DNA of 64,000 bases from positions 1,999,285-2,063,284 of the forward strand of contig NZ_KB912877.1 of assembly GCF_000383855.1 (NCBI RefSeq), written 5' to 3'. Numbering within the stretch: position 1 is the stretch's first letter; each line of letters begins with the position of its first letter. The stretch comes from Methylobacter marinus A45. Its GTDB lineage: Bacteria; Pseudomonadota; Gammaproteobacteria; Methylococcales; Methylomonadaceae. The position numbers and the translations under genes were made by a program. The notes beneath the pieces are model-generated. The model had not been told where the DNA came from. It ran no database searches and saw only the letters and a list, made by a program, of their open reading frames with translations. This document shows, piece after piece, positions 9,048 to 18,882 of this stretch.

Positions 9048-10372
9048 TACTGGCCCGCGCGGCGGCTGATCAGGCCGGCCGTCTGTTCGTCCAGAATCTG
9101 GATCAGGATGTGGCTGCGCGCGACCACCAGGCTGTGCAGGAACAGCAGCGGGATCGCCACGCACAGTCCCTGCATCGTGGTCACCAGCGCCTGGGAGATG
9201 CCGCCGGCCATCAGCTTGGGATCGCCGGTGCCGAACAGGCTGATGGACTGGAAGGTCAGGATCATGCCGGTGATGGTGCCCAAAAGGCCCAGCAGGGGCG
9301 CCACGGCCGCCAGCAGTTTGATCATGGCGATGCCCCGTTCCAGGGCCGGCACTTCGCGGGTGATGGCCTCATCCAGCAGCAGTTCGAGATTATCGGTCTC
9401 TTGCGCGGCGCTGTGTTCGGCGACCGCGAGCACGCGGCCCAGCGGATTGTCCTCGCTGATCTCGGGGCGGTTCATCTGCCGGGTCATTTTCTGGCCGATC
9501 CGGGTCAGGACCACCAGCCGGACCACGCCGTAGAGAAAGCCGATGACCCCGAGGGCCATGATGATATAGCCGATGGCGCCGCCCTGCGCCAGGCGCTCGA
9601 GCGTGTCGGGGGTTTGAATGAGCATGCCGAGGATGGCGCCGCGGGTCGGGTCGATGCCGATCGCCACGGGGCCGGTCTGGGCGGCGCTGATGGCTTCGGC
9701 CAGGTCGGTAAACTCGCTCTCCGGCTGCCGCGGCAGGTCGGCGAGCTTGCCGGTTTCGGGCAGGTAGCGCAGGTACTTGCCATCGGCCAGGGCGTTAAAG
9801 GCGCCGATCCGGATGACCTTGGCCTGACGCGGTTCGCCCGCGGCCGACAGCACTTCCTGGTCGTAATAGACGACTTTGCCGGATTCGGTCATTTCCTGCT
9901 GCAGGCTAAACCACAGCCGCTCCAGCTGGTCGATCGTGGGCAGGGCTTTGGCGTCGGCGATGGCGGCCAGTTGCCGGCTTCGGTCCGGGAATTCCGCCGA
10001 AATCAGGGACGCGTTCAGGTCGGCTTTTAAATCGCCGGCCACCTGCCGGGCGACATCGAACAGGTCGGTCAAGGTGCCGCTGCGGTTATCGAGCTCGCCG
10101 GCCAGTTGGCTGAGCTGCGCCTTGCCGGCGTTCAGCCGCGCGCTTAATTGCTGGCTCAGCTGCTCCTGTTGACGGAGCTCGGCGCGTGCCGCTTCCAGGG
10201 CTTGCGCCTGGTCGGCGGCGGCCAGAAACCGGGCTTCCTGATCGGCGTCGATTTTGCCGGCGGCGCCTTGCGTCTGCTGGATGTCGCGCAGCAGCTTGTC
10301 CAGGTCCAGGTGGTCGGCAAAGGCGCTGCTGCAGGCCAGCAGCGCGGCGAACATAATCATGGCTTTTTTCAT
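9047..10372 (-). CDS. TtpC-like MotA/TolQ/ExbB protein with coiled-coil extension
   Basis: Long ExbB homologue of 441 residues. It starts with a signal peptide (cleavage after about residue 19, SSAFA), followed by a periplasmic coiled coil (about 25-115, rich in Gln, Ala and Leu). Three membrane segments then end in a MotA/TolQ/ExbB domain (about 300-430), with LLGLLGTITGMILTF near 358. This is the build of TtpC, needed for TonB2-dependent iron uptake in Vibrio. It overlaps the DUF3450 gene by 4 nt (ATGA) and the short exbB by 1 nt, so the proteins are made in a coupled way. Confidence 0.88.
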   Translation of the reverse strand: MKKAMIMFAALLACSSAFADHLDLDKLLRDIQQTQGAAGKIDADQEARFLAAADQAQALEAARAELRQQEQLSQQLSARLNAGKAQLSQLAGELDNRSGTLTDLFDVARQVAGDLKADLNASLISAEFPDRSRQLAAIADAKALPTIDQLERLWFSLQQEMTESGKVVYYDQEVLSAAGEPRQAKVIRIGAFNALADGKYLRYLPETGKLADLPRQPESEFTDLAEAISAAQTGPVAIGIDPTRGAILGMLIQTPDTLERLAQGGAIGYIIMALGVIGFLYGVVRLVVLTRIGQKMTRQMNRPEISEDNPLGRVLAVAEHSAAQETDNLELLLDEAITREVPALERGIAMIKLLAAVAPLLGLLGTITGMILTFQSISLFGTGDPKLMAGGISQALVTTMQGLCVAIPLLFLHSLVVARSHILIQILDEQTAGLISRRAGQ

Positions 10373-11115
10373 CGGGCGGCCTCGGGCGCGGGAACGGGCA
10401 GGGTTAACAGGTCGGGCGCGGTTTCCTTGCGGGCGATGCGCAGGCCGTCGCGGATGGCGTTGCGGTAATCGGCCGGCAAGGTCTGCCAGCGTTTTTCCTC
10501 CTTGTTCCAGAAGCCGGTCTCGCTGCCGTCCAGGCGCTGGTAATACAGCGCGACCCGGCCCAGGCGCAGGAAATTGACCGAGCTGGTGGTGCCGTTCAGG
10601 ACGATATTGCCCTTGTACGCCTCGATGGTGTTGCCGTATTCGTTTTCCACCTGAAACGCTTCCATGAGGCGGCGGAATTTTTCCGCCTCGGTGCTATCGG
10701 GCCTGACCACCAGCGCTTTCAGCTGCGCCAGGCGCTGCTGGCGCTCTTCGGGCAGGAAAGGCAGGTCCATGCGCACGAACTGCTCCAGACTGTCGAGCAT
10801 GTGCAGGATCAGCGGCACAATCTCCTGCTTGGTCACCTCGATGTCCTTCAGTTGTTGTTCCAGCGAGGTTTTTTCCTGCGCTTGCGAGGCGAGCAGGTCC
10901 TGCAGATGCCGGTTGTAAATCGTCAAGGCCGCCGTTTGCCGGGACACGGCGCGGTATTGGGCCAGCAACGGGTGGTCCGGGGCGCCGGGCGCCTCGGCCT
11001 GGGGTGCGGTGCTCGCGGCGCCCGCTGCGCTGACGGCCTGGCCGGGCGCGGCCAGCGCGCATAGCGCCAGCATAGCCGCGGCCAGGCAGGAAGGGGGTCG
11101 GCAAGAAATAAGCAT
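10369..11115 (-). CDS. DUF3450 periplasmic coiled-coil protein
   Basis: First gene of the TonB2-type operon: 248 residues with a signal peptide (cleavage near PGQA), a coiled-coil stretch (about 65-110) and a C-terminal domain with GSETGFWNKEEKRWQ. DUF3450 proteins regularly precede ttpC-exbB-exbD-tonB genes, and their exact job is not known to me. A GTG at 11151 is possible, but the ATG at 11115 gives a normal signal peptide and is preferred. The operon is much more GC-rich than its flanks, which suggests acquisition or strong codon selection. Confidence 0.82.
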   Translation of the reverse strand: MLISCRPPSCLAAAMLALCALAAPGQAVSAAGAASTAPQAEAPGAPDHPLLAQYRAVSRQTAALTIYNRHLQDLLASQAQEKTSLEQQLKDIEVTKQEIVPLILHMLDSLEQFVRMDLPFLPEERQQRLAQLKALVVRPDSTEAEKFRRLMEAFQVENEYGNTIEAYKGNIVLNGTTSSVNFLRLGRVALYYQRLDGSETGFWNKEEKRWQTLPADYRNAIRDGLRIARKETAPDLLTLPVPAPEAAR

Positions 11116-11515
11116 AGATAGTCCAAATGATGGTATTAAAATAAAGGCCACATGGTGACCTTGGAAATATTTTACATCAAATCAAGTGGTTAAATCAGCA
11201 TCAAGTTGTCTGTATTTTTAGCCCATGCAAATTCAATTGGGCTGATATTGGGCAGTTTATCAAAGGGATAAAACCGGCAAAAACGTCGTCTATTCATCAG
11301 ATTCAGAGATAGGGAATTCGGATTTTGGATGTATATCCAAGAGCGCTTTGCATTATAGAGCAGAGATTTTTAGACAAGTTAAATTAAGATAAAAAGGTTG
11401 AAAATAACGCATGTCAATACAGCGGCTAGCAAAAACTAAGAAAATGATGATAAAAACAGTTAAAATAAAAAGTTACAAGATTTAATCCGGTTAAAAAACC
11501 CTGGTTACAGCTCCC
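11116..11515. other. AT-rich divergent intergenic region
   Basis: A 400-bp stretch between the TonB2 operon and the divergent DAHP synthase gene. It should hold both promoters. I see no convincing Fur box, no tryptophan or tyrosine codon-rich leader peptide and no riboswitch, and no coding potential. Confidence 0.5.
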
Positions 11516-12586
11516 ATGCAAACAAAATACAACACTGACGACTTGAGAATTTGTGCCACTCAAGAAGTCATCGCGCCTGTTCAGGTGCATGATGAAATGC
11601 CGATCAGCGAAGCGGCGGCACATACCACTCTGCGGGCAAGGGAAGAGATTCACAAGATACTGACCGGCCAGGATGACAGATTGTTGGTCGTGGTAGGGCC
11701 ATGCTCCATTCATGACACGGATGCCGCAAAGGAATATGCAAGACATCTGAAAGCTATTAAAGATGAATTAAAAAATGATTTGTCGATCGTGATGCGGGTT
11801 TATTTTGAGAAGCCTCGCACAACTGTTGGCTGGAAAGGCCTGATTAACGATCCGGATCTTGATTCCAGTTTTAACATCAACAAGGGCCTGCGCGTTGCCA
11901 GGCAATTATTGCTTGATTTGAATGCTACGGGCATACCGGCAGCCACGGAATATCTGGACTTGATTACCCCACAGTATATTTCGGACTTGATTGCCTGGGG
12001 CGCTATCGGCGCCCGAACCACGGAAAGTCAGGTACACCGTGAGCTGGCTTCCGGTCTGTCCTGTCCGGTCGGATTCAAGAATGCGACCGACGGCACGATC
12101 AAGATCGCCATTGATGCGATCGGCGCGGCCATGAGCCCGCATCACTTTTTATCGCTGACCAAGGCAGGTCATTCGGCTATTTTTTCAACCACGGGCAATG
12201 AAGATGTACATATCATTCTCAGAGGCGGCAATGACAGTCCTAATTACGACGCCGTCAGTGTCGAGAAGGTGGCGGCAGGATTGCAAAAAGCCAATCTCAG
12301 GCCGAATATCATGATCGATTTCAGTCATGCCAACAGTTTAAGGCAATGTCAGCGCCAATTGATTGTAGGCGAGGATGTGGCCGGGCAAATAGCGAACGGC
12401 GATCGCAGAATCATGGGCGTCATGATTGAAAGCCATCTTAAAGCAGGTCGGCAGGATGTGGTTAAGGGACAAAAATTGACCTACGGACAAAGTATCACCG
12501 ATGCCTGTCTGGGTTGGGAAGATACGGTGCAGCTGCTGAAAGATCTTGCCGTTGCGGTACAGGAACGCAGAACTATAGAGAATTAA
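11516..12586 (+). CDS. aroG: 3-deoxy-7-phosphoheptulonate (DAHP) synthase, class I
   Basis: First enzyme of the shikimate pathway: joins phosphoenolpyruvate and erythrose 4-phosphate. It has 356 residues with the family blocks VVGPCSIHD (about 58-66), [16 protein letters not shown] (about 98-113), [15 protein letters not shown] (about 162-176) and the metal-binding C-terminal MIDFSHANS. It is closest in pattern to the E. coli AroF/G/H type, and the allosteric specificity (Phe, Tyr or Trp) cannot be read with certainty. The thiSG gene begins 16 nt after the stop and may be co-transcribed. Later in the window the trp genes and the ammonia-lyase draw on this pathway. Confidence 0.93.
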   Translation: MQTKYNTDDLRICATQEVIAPVQVHDEMPISEAAAHTTLRAREEIHKILTGQDDRLLVVVGPCSIHDTDAAKEYARHLKAIKDELKNDLSIVMRVYFEKPRTTVGWKGLINDPDLDSSFNINKGLRVARQLLLDLNATGIPAATEYLDLITPQYISDLIAWGAIGARTTESQVHRELASGLSCPVGFKNATDGTIKIAIDAIGAAMSPHHFLSLTKAGHSAIFSTTGNEDVHIILRGGNDSPNYDAVSVEKVAAGLQKANLRPNIMIDFSHANSLRQCQRQLIVGEDVAGQIANGDRRIMGVMIESHLKAGRQDVVKGQKLTYGQSITDACLGWEDTVQLLKDLAVAVQERRTIEN

Positions 12587-12602
12587 GCCGGAGTTTGAAC
12601 AC

Positions 12603-13580
12603 ATGATCGTTTATGTAAATGGCGAATCCCGTGAGATTGCCGAAAACACGCATGTAGCCGATGTGATTGCTGACATGGGGCTAGCGGGTAGAAGAATCGC
12701 CGTTGAATTGAATAAAGAAATTTTGCCGTTTGATCAATACGGCACACAGGCGCTGCAGGCTGATGATCGCCTGGAAATCGTCCATGCCATTGGCGGTGGC
12801 CAGGAAGATTCTTTCGTTGTCGCGGGCAAGGCTTATCAGTCCAGGTTGCTGGTCGGTACCGGCAAGTATAAGGATCTTGAAGAAACCAGAATGGCTATTG
12901 AAGCCAGCGGCGCGCAAATTGTGACCGTCGCCATCCGCCGCACCAATATCGGTCAGAATCCGGGCGAGCCGAATTTGCTCGATGTCATTTCCCCGGATAA
13001 ATACACGATCCTGCCCAATACGGCCGGTTGTTATACGGCCGAAGAAGCGGTAAGAACCTGTCGCCTGGGTCGGGAACTGCTGGGCGGTCACAAGCTGGTT
13101 AAGCTGGAGGTGCTGGCCGATCAGAAAACCTTGTTTCCTGATGTGGCCGAGACTTATATCGCTGCTGAATTATTGGTTAAGGACGGCTTTGATGTCATGG
13201 TTTATACCAATGACGACCCGATTGCCGCCAAGCGGCTTGAAGAGATCGGCTGCGTGGCGGTCATGCCGCTGGCGGCACCTATTGGTTCTGGCCTGGGCGT
13301 GCGCAACCCTTACAATATTTTGACCATTGTCGAAAACGCCAATGTGCCTATTCTGGTCGATGCCGGCGTCGGTACGGCCTCTGACGCGGCGATTGCCATG
13401 GAGTTGGGCTGTGACGGCGTCTTGATGAATACGGCTATCGCGGCGGCAAAAAATCCGGTACTGATGGCTTCGGCCATGAAGAAAGGCATCGAGGCCGGCC
13501 GTGAAGCCTTCCTGGCCGGACGCATGCCCAGGAAGCGGTTTGCTTCCGCCTCATCACCTATTGATGGTTTGTTTTTCTGA
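12603..13580 (+). CDS. thiG: ThiS-ThiG fusion: sulfur carrier plus thiazole synthase
   Basis: One 325-residue protein joins two thiamine-pathway partners. Residues 1-66 are ThiS (MIVYVNGE..., ending IGGG) and about 70-325 are ThiG (thiazole synthase, TIM barrel). The ThiG part keeps [23 protein letters not shown], the Schiff-base lysine region KLEVL and [11 protein letters not shown]. Normally the free C-terminal Gly-Gly of ThiS is adenylated and turned into a thiocarboxylate. Here the glycines are internal (IGGGQED), so either the protein is cleaved or another ThiS serves it. The reading frame is continuous with no sign of an error at the join. A tRNA methyltransferase gene follows. Confidence 0.92.
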   Translation: MIVYVNGESREIAENTHVADVIADMGLAGRRIAVELNKEILPFDQYGTQALQADDRLEIVHAIGGGQEDSFVVAGKAYQSRLLVGTGKYKDLEETRMAIEASGAQIVTVAIRRTNIGQNPGEPNLLDVISPDKYTILPNTAGCYTAEEAVRTCRLGRELLGGHKLVKLEVLADQKTLFPDVAETYIAAELLVKDGFDVMVYTNDDPIAAKRLEEIGCVAVMPLAAPIGSGLGVRNPYNILTIVENANVPILVDAGVGTASDAAIAMELGCDGVLMNTAIAAAKNPVLMASAMKKGIEAGREAFLAGRMPRKRFASASSPIDGLFF

Positions 13581-13631
13581 TTCGCCGGAGCGGCAAAGTC
13601 CGGCCCGGGCGGTACCCGCATTGATGTTGAC

Positions 13632-14321
13632 ATGATTGCTCCTGAACAAAACTTCCCGCAACGCATCCGCAGCTTTATTCGCAGGCAAGGCCGCATCACG
13701 CCTGGGCAACAGCTCGCGCTGGATAATTACTGGGCCATTTACGGACTGGACCCGCAAACTGATTACGACTTTGCCGAAGTTTTCGGACGTGATGCGCCCC
13801 TTTGTGTCGAGATCGGTTTTGGTAATGGCGAGAGTCTGGCCAAGATGGCTGCCGCCAATCCCGAGATTAATTATATCGGCATCGAAGTGCATCGGCCCGG
13901 TGTCGGGCATTTGATGCTGCAGCTGGCTCACCAAGGGATTAACAATGTCAGGATTTATTGCCATGATGCCATAGAGATCATGGAGAATAAGATAGCCGAT
14001 CACAGTCTGGCCGGGGTGCACTTGTTTTTTCCCGATCCCTGGCCGAAAAAGAAGCATCACAAAAGACGCATCGTCAGGCCCAGCTTTGTCAATTTGCTGG
14101 TCAAGAAACTAAAGTCCGGCGGCTATTTTCATGCGGCAACGGATTGGCAGAACTATGCCGAGCATATGCTGGAAGTCTTGACGGCGGAGAGCCGGTTAAT
14201 CAATGCCGGCAATGGGGCGGATTATTGCGAGCGCCCCGACTATCGCCCGTTAACCAAATTCGAGCAGCGTGGCCTGCGCTTGGGGCACGGCGTCTGGGAC
14301 CTGATTTTCAGGCGGGTTTAA
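13632..14321 (+). CDS. trmB: tRNA (guanine46-N7)-methyltransferase
   Basis: SAM-dependent methylase of 229 residues that modifies G46 in the variable loop of tRNAs. Visible motifs are VEIGFGNGESL (SAM binding, about 59-69), GIEVHRPG (about 83-90) and the TrmB signature FFPDPWPKKKHHKRRIV (about 132-148), with TDWQNYAEHM near the C-terminus. It lies 51 nt after thiSG. The ribosome-binding site is weak. The convergent dynamin-like gene ends 69 nt beyond. Confidence 0.96.
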   Translation: MIAPEQNFPQRIRSFIRRQGRITPGQQLALDNYWAIYGLDPQTDYDFAEVFGRDAPLCVEIGFGNGESLAKMAAANPEINYIGIEVHRPGVGHLMLQLAHQGINNVRIYCHDAIEIMENKIADHSLAGVHLFFPDPWPKKKHHKRRIVRPSFVNLLVKKLKSGGYFHAATDWQNYAEHMLEVLTAESRLINAGNGADYCERPDYRPLTKFEQRGLRLGHGVWDLIFRRV

Positions 14322-14390
14322 GGGACGGCTTGATTTGGTCCGTCGACGCCGGAAGCGGCGGCGGACCGGCCCGTTTAAAAACACAAACCT

Positions 14391-16337
14391 TCAGCGGTCA
14401 GCTTTTGCCAAGGTATGCGCATCGAGTTGCATGGCTTTGATGATGGTCGCCAGTTCATCACGTTGCCGTTTCAGCGGCGCCAACTCTGCTTCAAGGTTGG
14501 CAATACTTTCAGCCACATTGCCTTTTGACTCGTTAATTTTTCTGAGCATTTGCAGGCGGCTTTCAATCTGCTTTTTATGGTCCTTAATCTGATGCATCAA
14601 GGGGGTCAAAACACTGTTGCTCCAGATCATTGCATCCGTATGGGCTTGATTTAAAATATTTCTGGCCCTGGAAATGAGCGTGTTATAAAGCTTGTTGATG
14701 ACAATGCTCTGCTCGGTCATGGTCGTTTTGGTGCTGGTGCGGAATGCCTCGCCTTCTTCAAAAATCTGTTCCAGTTCAAACTGATACTGCTTGATAGAAA
14801 ATAGCTGCGGCTCGATCTCTTTAAAGCCGTATTCGTCCTTGAATTTTTTATGAATGGCCTTCACTAAACGGCGCGTTTCATTGGTGATATCGACAGAATC
14901 CTGCAGCAGATCGCGCAACTCATCGAACAGCTTGCGGATGTTTTGTTTCATGCCATACGTAGTCAGGCTCTTGGACATGTCATGCTTGGTCCTTTTAATG
15001 ATCGCATCAATCTTTTCCTTGGCGAATGAATCAACCAGCATCTTGGCCTGAACGCTGAAAACCCGGCGGCTGGCCTGGAAATTTTCGATATTGGCCAGAT
15101 AAACATTTTGTCTGTCCCGGGTTTCGGCCATTAACTTGCCCGTCATATCCTGATTGTGAAAGTCAATTTTCTTGAATTCCTCAAGTTGACTGATGGCATT
15201 AGCCAATGACGAACTTGTTAAATTAGACGATTCACTGATCAGAAAACCCATGTCGCGAATGATGGTATCCATCAGGATATTACGCCGCTGCCTCAAAATA
15301 TCATTGGCAAGAAAGCCTTCCAGGACACTCAAACGGCTTCTGTCGAATAAGGCTTCATCATTTTTAACCTTAGCCAACAGGGCTTGTTTGGCGGAAATCG
15401 GGAAAATGGCATCTTCGTTAATTTTTAAAACTGACGCCGAGGTTTTGATCTGCGATTGAATGGAGGCTTCATAGCCATTTTCTCCGGCCAGGTCATCCCA
15501 CATGGCGTCGATTTTGTTCATGACTACGGCCAGCCCCTGTTTACTGGAGCCGCGCGTACTGCAGACATGGCTGCGCCACATTTCCAGGTCGCTTTTTGTG
15601 ACGCCGGTATCGGCCGCGATCACGAAGACAATGGCCTGCGCGCCGGGCAGCATGCTCAGGGTTAATTCCGGCTCTGTTCCCAAGGCGTTTAAACCCGGCG
15701 TGTCAAGAATCGCCAAGCCCTCTTTCAGCAAGGGATGAGGAAAGCTGATCAAGGCATGGCGCCAGCAGGGAATTTCCACTTTTTCCGGATTTATGATGCC
15801 TTGTTCCGCCGCTTCGCGTTCGTTCCATAAGCCGAGTTTGTCCGCCAGTTCGCGGTCCACCATTTTAGTGGCGACCAGTTCTTTAAAGGCTTCCTGCATT
15901 TGGGTCGGCGAGTTGCAGTCCAGCTCAATATGGTGCCAGCGATCGGGTTTGTGCTTAAACTCGGCCAGGGAAATATCTTCAAGCCGGCTTTCAATATTCA
16001 ATAAACGAATATAGCTGCCGCCTTTTTCATCATGAAAAATCTCGGTTGGCGACATAGTGGTGCGGCCCGGTGAAGAGGGCAGCAGTCTGAGTCCGGTCTC
16101 GGCAAAAAACAGCGAATTGATCAGTTCGGTTTTGCCGCGTGAAAATTCGGCAACAAAAGCCAGGGTAATGCGGTCCGATTCCAGACCGGTCAGGATATTT
16201 AAAATAGTATCCGTACTATGGGCATCGTTCATGCCATAGCGATTACGCCATTGATGATACATCTCGATAGCCTGTATCAGTTTTGCACGCCATTGCGAAT
16301 ATTCGTGCATTTGCTCTTTAAATTCCAGATTACTCAT
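14391..16337 (-). CDS. Dynamin-like GTPase
   Basis: Large GTPase of 648 residues. The G1 loop is AEFSRGKT (63-70; Ala replaces the first Gly of the canonical GxxxxGKT), G3 is DTPG (212-215) and G4 is NKID (274-277). The rest is helical, with coiled-coil stretches near 365-400 and 590-640, as expected for the stalk of dynamin superfamily proteins. I see no membrane helix. Bacterial relatives act in membrane remodelling or replication-related colocalisation (CrfC type). The gene stands alone between trmB and pyrE, so its task cannot be deduced from context. Confidence 0.85.
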   Translation of the reverse strand: MSNLEFKEQMHEYSQWRAKLIQAIEMYHQWRNRYGMNDAHSTDTILNILTGLESDRITLAFVAEFSRGKTELINSLFFAETGLRLLPSSPGRTTMSPTEIFHDEKGGSYIRLLNIESRLEDISLAEFKHKPDRWHHIELDCNSPTQMQEAFKELVATKMVDRELADKLGLWNEREAAEQGIINPEKVEIPCWRHALISFPHPLLKEGLAILDTPGLNALGTEPELTLSMLPGAQAIVFVIAADTGVTKSDLEMWRSHVCSTRGSSKQGLAVVMNKIDAMWDDLAGENGYEASIQSQIKTSASVLKINEDAIFPISAKQALLAKVKNDEALFDRSRLSVLEGFLANDILRQRRNILMDTIIRDMGFLISESSNLTSSSLANAISQLEEFKKIDFHNQDMTGKLMAETRDRQNVYLANIENFQASRRVFSVQAKMLVDSFAKEKIDAIIKRTKHDMSKSLTTYGMKQNIRKLFDELRDLLQDSVDITNETRRLVKAIHKKFKDEYGFKEIEPQLFSIKQYQFELEQIFEEGEAFRTSTKTTMTEQSIVINKLYNTLISRARNILNQAHTDAMIWSNSVLTPLMHQIKDHKKQIESRLQMLRKINESKGNVAESIANLEAELAPLKRQRDELATIIKAMQLDAHTLAKADR

Positions 16338-16473
16338 GGCAAGCCTTTTGTTACTAACGTAATTCTTTTTGTTATTAAAACATCAGATTGAAAATAGGTT
16401 CTGAATAAGTGTAGTCGATATCCGGGGAACTGTTAGGTTCCGATATCTTTTTTCTATAACTAATGTTTTATGC

Positions 16474-16514
16474 GTTAAGTACCATAAAGGTTTATGAGTT
16501 AAATACCATAAAGG
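16474..16514. repeat. 17-bp direct repeat duplicating the pyrE 3' end
   Basis: Positions 16474-16490 and 16498-16514 are identical except for one base. The second copy contains the last four codons and stop of pyrE (minus strand), so the first looks like a short tandem duplication just past the gene. Confidence 0.6.
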
Positions 16515-17134
16515 CGCTGATATTCTTTTATCGCATCCAGTTGTTCGCCGGCATTAGCGGTTAAATATTCAATAATATTATCCAGCGTTATGATTGAAAT
16601 AACGGGCATATTGAATTGTTCGCTGACTTCCTGGATGGCGGATATGTCATTTTGCCCTTTTTCCTGTCGGTCCAGCGCGATCAATACGCCTGCCGGTATT
16701 GCCCGGGCCTGCCTGATAATTTCCACGGATTCCCTGACCGAAGTGCCGGCGGTAATCACATCATCCAGAATGAGCACCCGGCCTTGCAGTGGTGCCCCGA
16801 CCAGCGTGCCGCCTTCGCCATGATCCTTTGCCTCCTTGCGGTTGAAAGCGAAAGGAATATCGCTGTCGGTTAATGCGGCATAAGCGATAGAGGTGGCGCT
16901 GACCAAAGGGATGCCTTTATAGGCGGGGCCATACAGAATGTCCGGTTTAAGGCCTGACTGCAGCAAGGCCTGCGCGTAAAAATGGCCCAGTTTGCCCAGT
17001 TGGGCGCCGGTATTGAACAAGCCGGTATTGAAAAAATAGGGGCTGATGCGGCCTGATTTCAATTGAAATTCGCCGAATTTTAAAACGCCGCAATCCAGCG
17101 CGTAGGAAATAAAGTCTTTTTGATAATCAAGCAT
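16499..17134 (-). CDS. pyrE: Orotate phosphoribosyltransferase
   Basis: Pyrimidine biosynthesis enzyme that makes OMP from orotate and PRPP; 211 residues, the gammaproteobacterial length. The substrate block [13 protein letters not shown] (about 26-38), GPAYKGIPL (about 69-77), the flexible catalytic loop [13 protein letters not shown] (about 97-109) and the PRPP loop [17 protein letters not shown] (about 120-136) are all intact. It is monocistronic, with a 248-nt gap to hemW upstream. A hairpin at 16417-16447 lies after it but has its T run on the opposite strand. Confidence 0.97.
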   Translation of the reverse strand: MLDYQKDFISYALDCGVLKFGEFQLKSGRISPYFFNTGLFNTGAQLGKLGHFYAQALLQSGLKPDILYGPAYKGIPLVSATSIAYAALTDSDIPFAFNRKEAKDHGEGGTLVGAPLQGRVLILDDVITAGTSVRESVEIIRQARAIPAGVLIALDRQEKGQNDISAIQEVSEQFNMPVISIITLDNIIEYLTANAGEQLDAIKEYQRLYGI

Positions 17135-17382
17135 ATGTTTATGGAATGAAGGGGTTGCGGTTTATAGCAAGCTCGGTTAAGGAAGATATAATATTGAGCC
17201 GTTATAGTTGTTAAGCATAAGTCAGGCGATAAACTGTTTCTCCACAGGGAACAGTGAGCGGTTTTATTGATAGATTATAAAACAAATTTAAGTGCTTTCC
17301 TCAATCGGTAGGCAACTGGAAAACTGAATCTGTCCCGGCATGCGCTTAATCCGCCTGCCGGACGACATGTGTCGCTGGATTG

Positions 17383-18525
17383 TCAGGTCGGCGCAGAGCA
17401 GAATTTTTCCAGAACGCTATCCAGAAAATTCCAGCCTTGTTCCGAACAATAATAGTGATCATCCCGACAGATAAGCAAATGCTGCTTCAGGCAGGCCGAT
17501 AGGGCAGGCTCAAGCGTGTCAACGGCAAGGCCAGTGGTTGATTGATAGCCGGCCGCGGTAAAACCTTGTTTAAGGCGCAGATGGTTCATGATGAATTCCA
17601 AAGGCAAATCCCTTCTGGCAATCGGGTCGGAACCGCCGTTTTTATGGGTATCGCGCAGGTACTGCTCCGGACTTTTCGGCTTGAACGTGCGTATGATCCG
17701 GTCCGGCAATGCCAACGATAGTTTGCCGTGGGCGCCGGCGCCAATGCCCAGATAATCGCCAAACCGCCAGTAGTTCAGATTGTGCCGGCATTGAAAACCC
17801 GGCCGGCTGTAGGCTGACACTTCATATTGTTGATAGCCGCGATCGGCCAATAGTGCCTGGCAGACTTTTTGCGCGCTAAAGATAGCGTCATCGTCAGGCA
17901 GTTTGGGCGGAAATTTATGGAAATAAGTATTCGGTTCCAGCGTTAACTGGTAAAAGGAAATATGCGTGGGATTCTGGTTTATTGCGGTTTCAATATCGGT
18001 TCTGCTGCTATCGGGGCCGGCGTCCGGCAAGCCGAACATCAAGTCCAGATTAAAATTATCGAATCCGGCCTGATGGGCGCATTCCGCCGCCCGCAGGGCT
18101 TCCTTGCCCGAATGCACCCGTCCCAGTTTTTGTAGCAGCGTGTCGTTGAAGCTTTGAACGCCAATCGACAGGCGGTTGATGCCCAGCGACCGGAATTCGG
18201 CGAATTTGTTGATTTCGAAGGTGCCGGGATTGGCTTCCAGGGTGATTTCAAGGTTATCGGCCAGCGCAACTTGTTGCCCGATGCCTGTCAACAAGCGATG
18301 GAAGGATTCCGGTGAAAAAAGGCTCGGGGTGCCGCCGCCGATAAAAATACTGCCGATGGGACGGTTAACGGCATACTGCTGTATATCGATGGTCAGATCA
18401 TCCAGCAGCGCATCGATATATTCGACTTCGGGCGTATCGGCTTTAACCGCATGTGAATTAAAATCGCAATAAGGGCATTTTTTAATACACCAGGGAATGT
18501 GGATGTATAAGCTCAGAGGTGGCAA
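17383..18525 (-). CDS. hemW: Radical SAM heme chaperone HemW
   Basis: Oxygen-sensitive radical SAM protein that inserts heme into respiratory enzymes; once misnamed coproporphyrinogen oxidase. The cluster motif C-x3-C-x2-C is in HIPWCIKKCPYCDF at the N-terminus. Family blocks FIGGGTPSLF, EANPGT, GVQSF and HNLNYWRFGDYLGIGAGAHGK are intact. The frame stays open to 18606, but similarity begins only at PPLSLYIHIPW. I therefore take TTG 18525 as the most likely start, although no good ribosome-binding site is visible and the true start is uncertain. Confidence 0.92.
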   Translation of the reverse strand: MPPLSLYIHIPWCIKKCPYCDFNSHAVKADTPEVEYIDALLDDLTIDIQQYAVNRPIGSIFIGGGTPSLFSPESFHRLLTGIGQQVALADNLEITLEANPGTFEINKFAEFRSLGINRLSIGVQSFNDTLLQKLGRVHSGKEALRAAECAHQAGFDNFNLDLMFGLPDAGPDSSRTDIETAINQNPTHISFYQLTLEPNTYFHKFPPKLPDDDAIFSAQKVCQALLADRGYQQYEVSAYSRPGFQCRHNLNYWRFGDYLGIGAGAHGKLSLALPDRIIRTFKPKSPEQYLRDTHKNGGSDPIARRDLPLEFIMNHLRLKQGFTAAGYQSTTGLAVDTLEPALSACLKQHLLICRDDHYYCSEQGWNFLDSVLEKFCSAPT

Positions 18526-18882
18526 AGTAATCGTTAATTCAGCGTGAAAAACAGGCAGTTTAACATTAATACGAGAGCGATGGATGATGCGGATTTTACG
18601 AAGCAATGCAGAGAATGGCTATTTTCACGCATCTGCTAGTTTTCACCGTGTCGGGAAGGCTCATCAAGGGAACTTTTACCGTTTTTCCCGGCCTTATTTT
18701 TTCATGCTCGACCGCGCCTTGATTAACCGTGCAGTTAAATTTTTTGCACGTTGGAGCAATTGCAGGGATTGTGAGTCAAATAACCGGATTTATACAGGGT
18801 TGTAGTATCGATCATAAGCTTGGCGGTTTTCTCCCGCACGGGGTTTCGGAAGATTATTAACTATATCTAGAATTGAGAGTAT
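18526..18882. other. Intergenic region before the two-component genes
   Basis: This gap of about 350 bp between hemW and the divergent response regulator should contain both promoters. I see no repeat, RNA gene or conserved operator in it. Confidence 0.4.

Noticed and set aside
16417-16447. Hairpin followed by a T run between pyrE and the dynamin-like gene
   Set aside because: The T run is on the plus strand, where no gene ends; both neighbours are on the minus strand, so it is not a convincing terminator for them.
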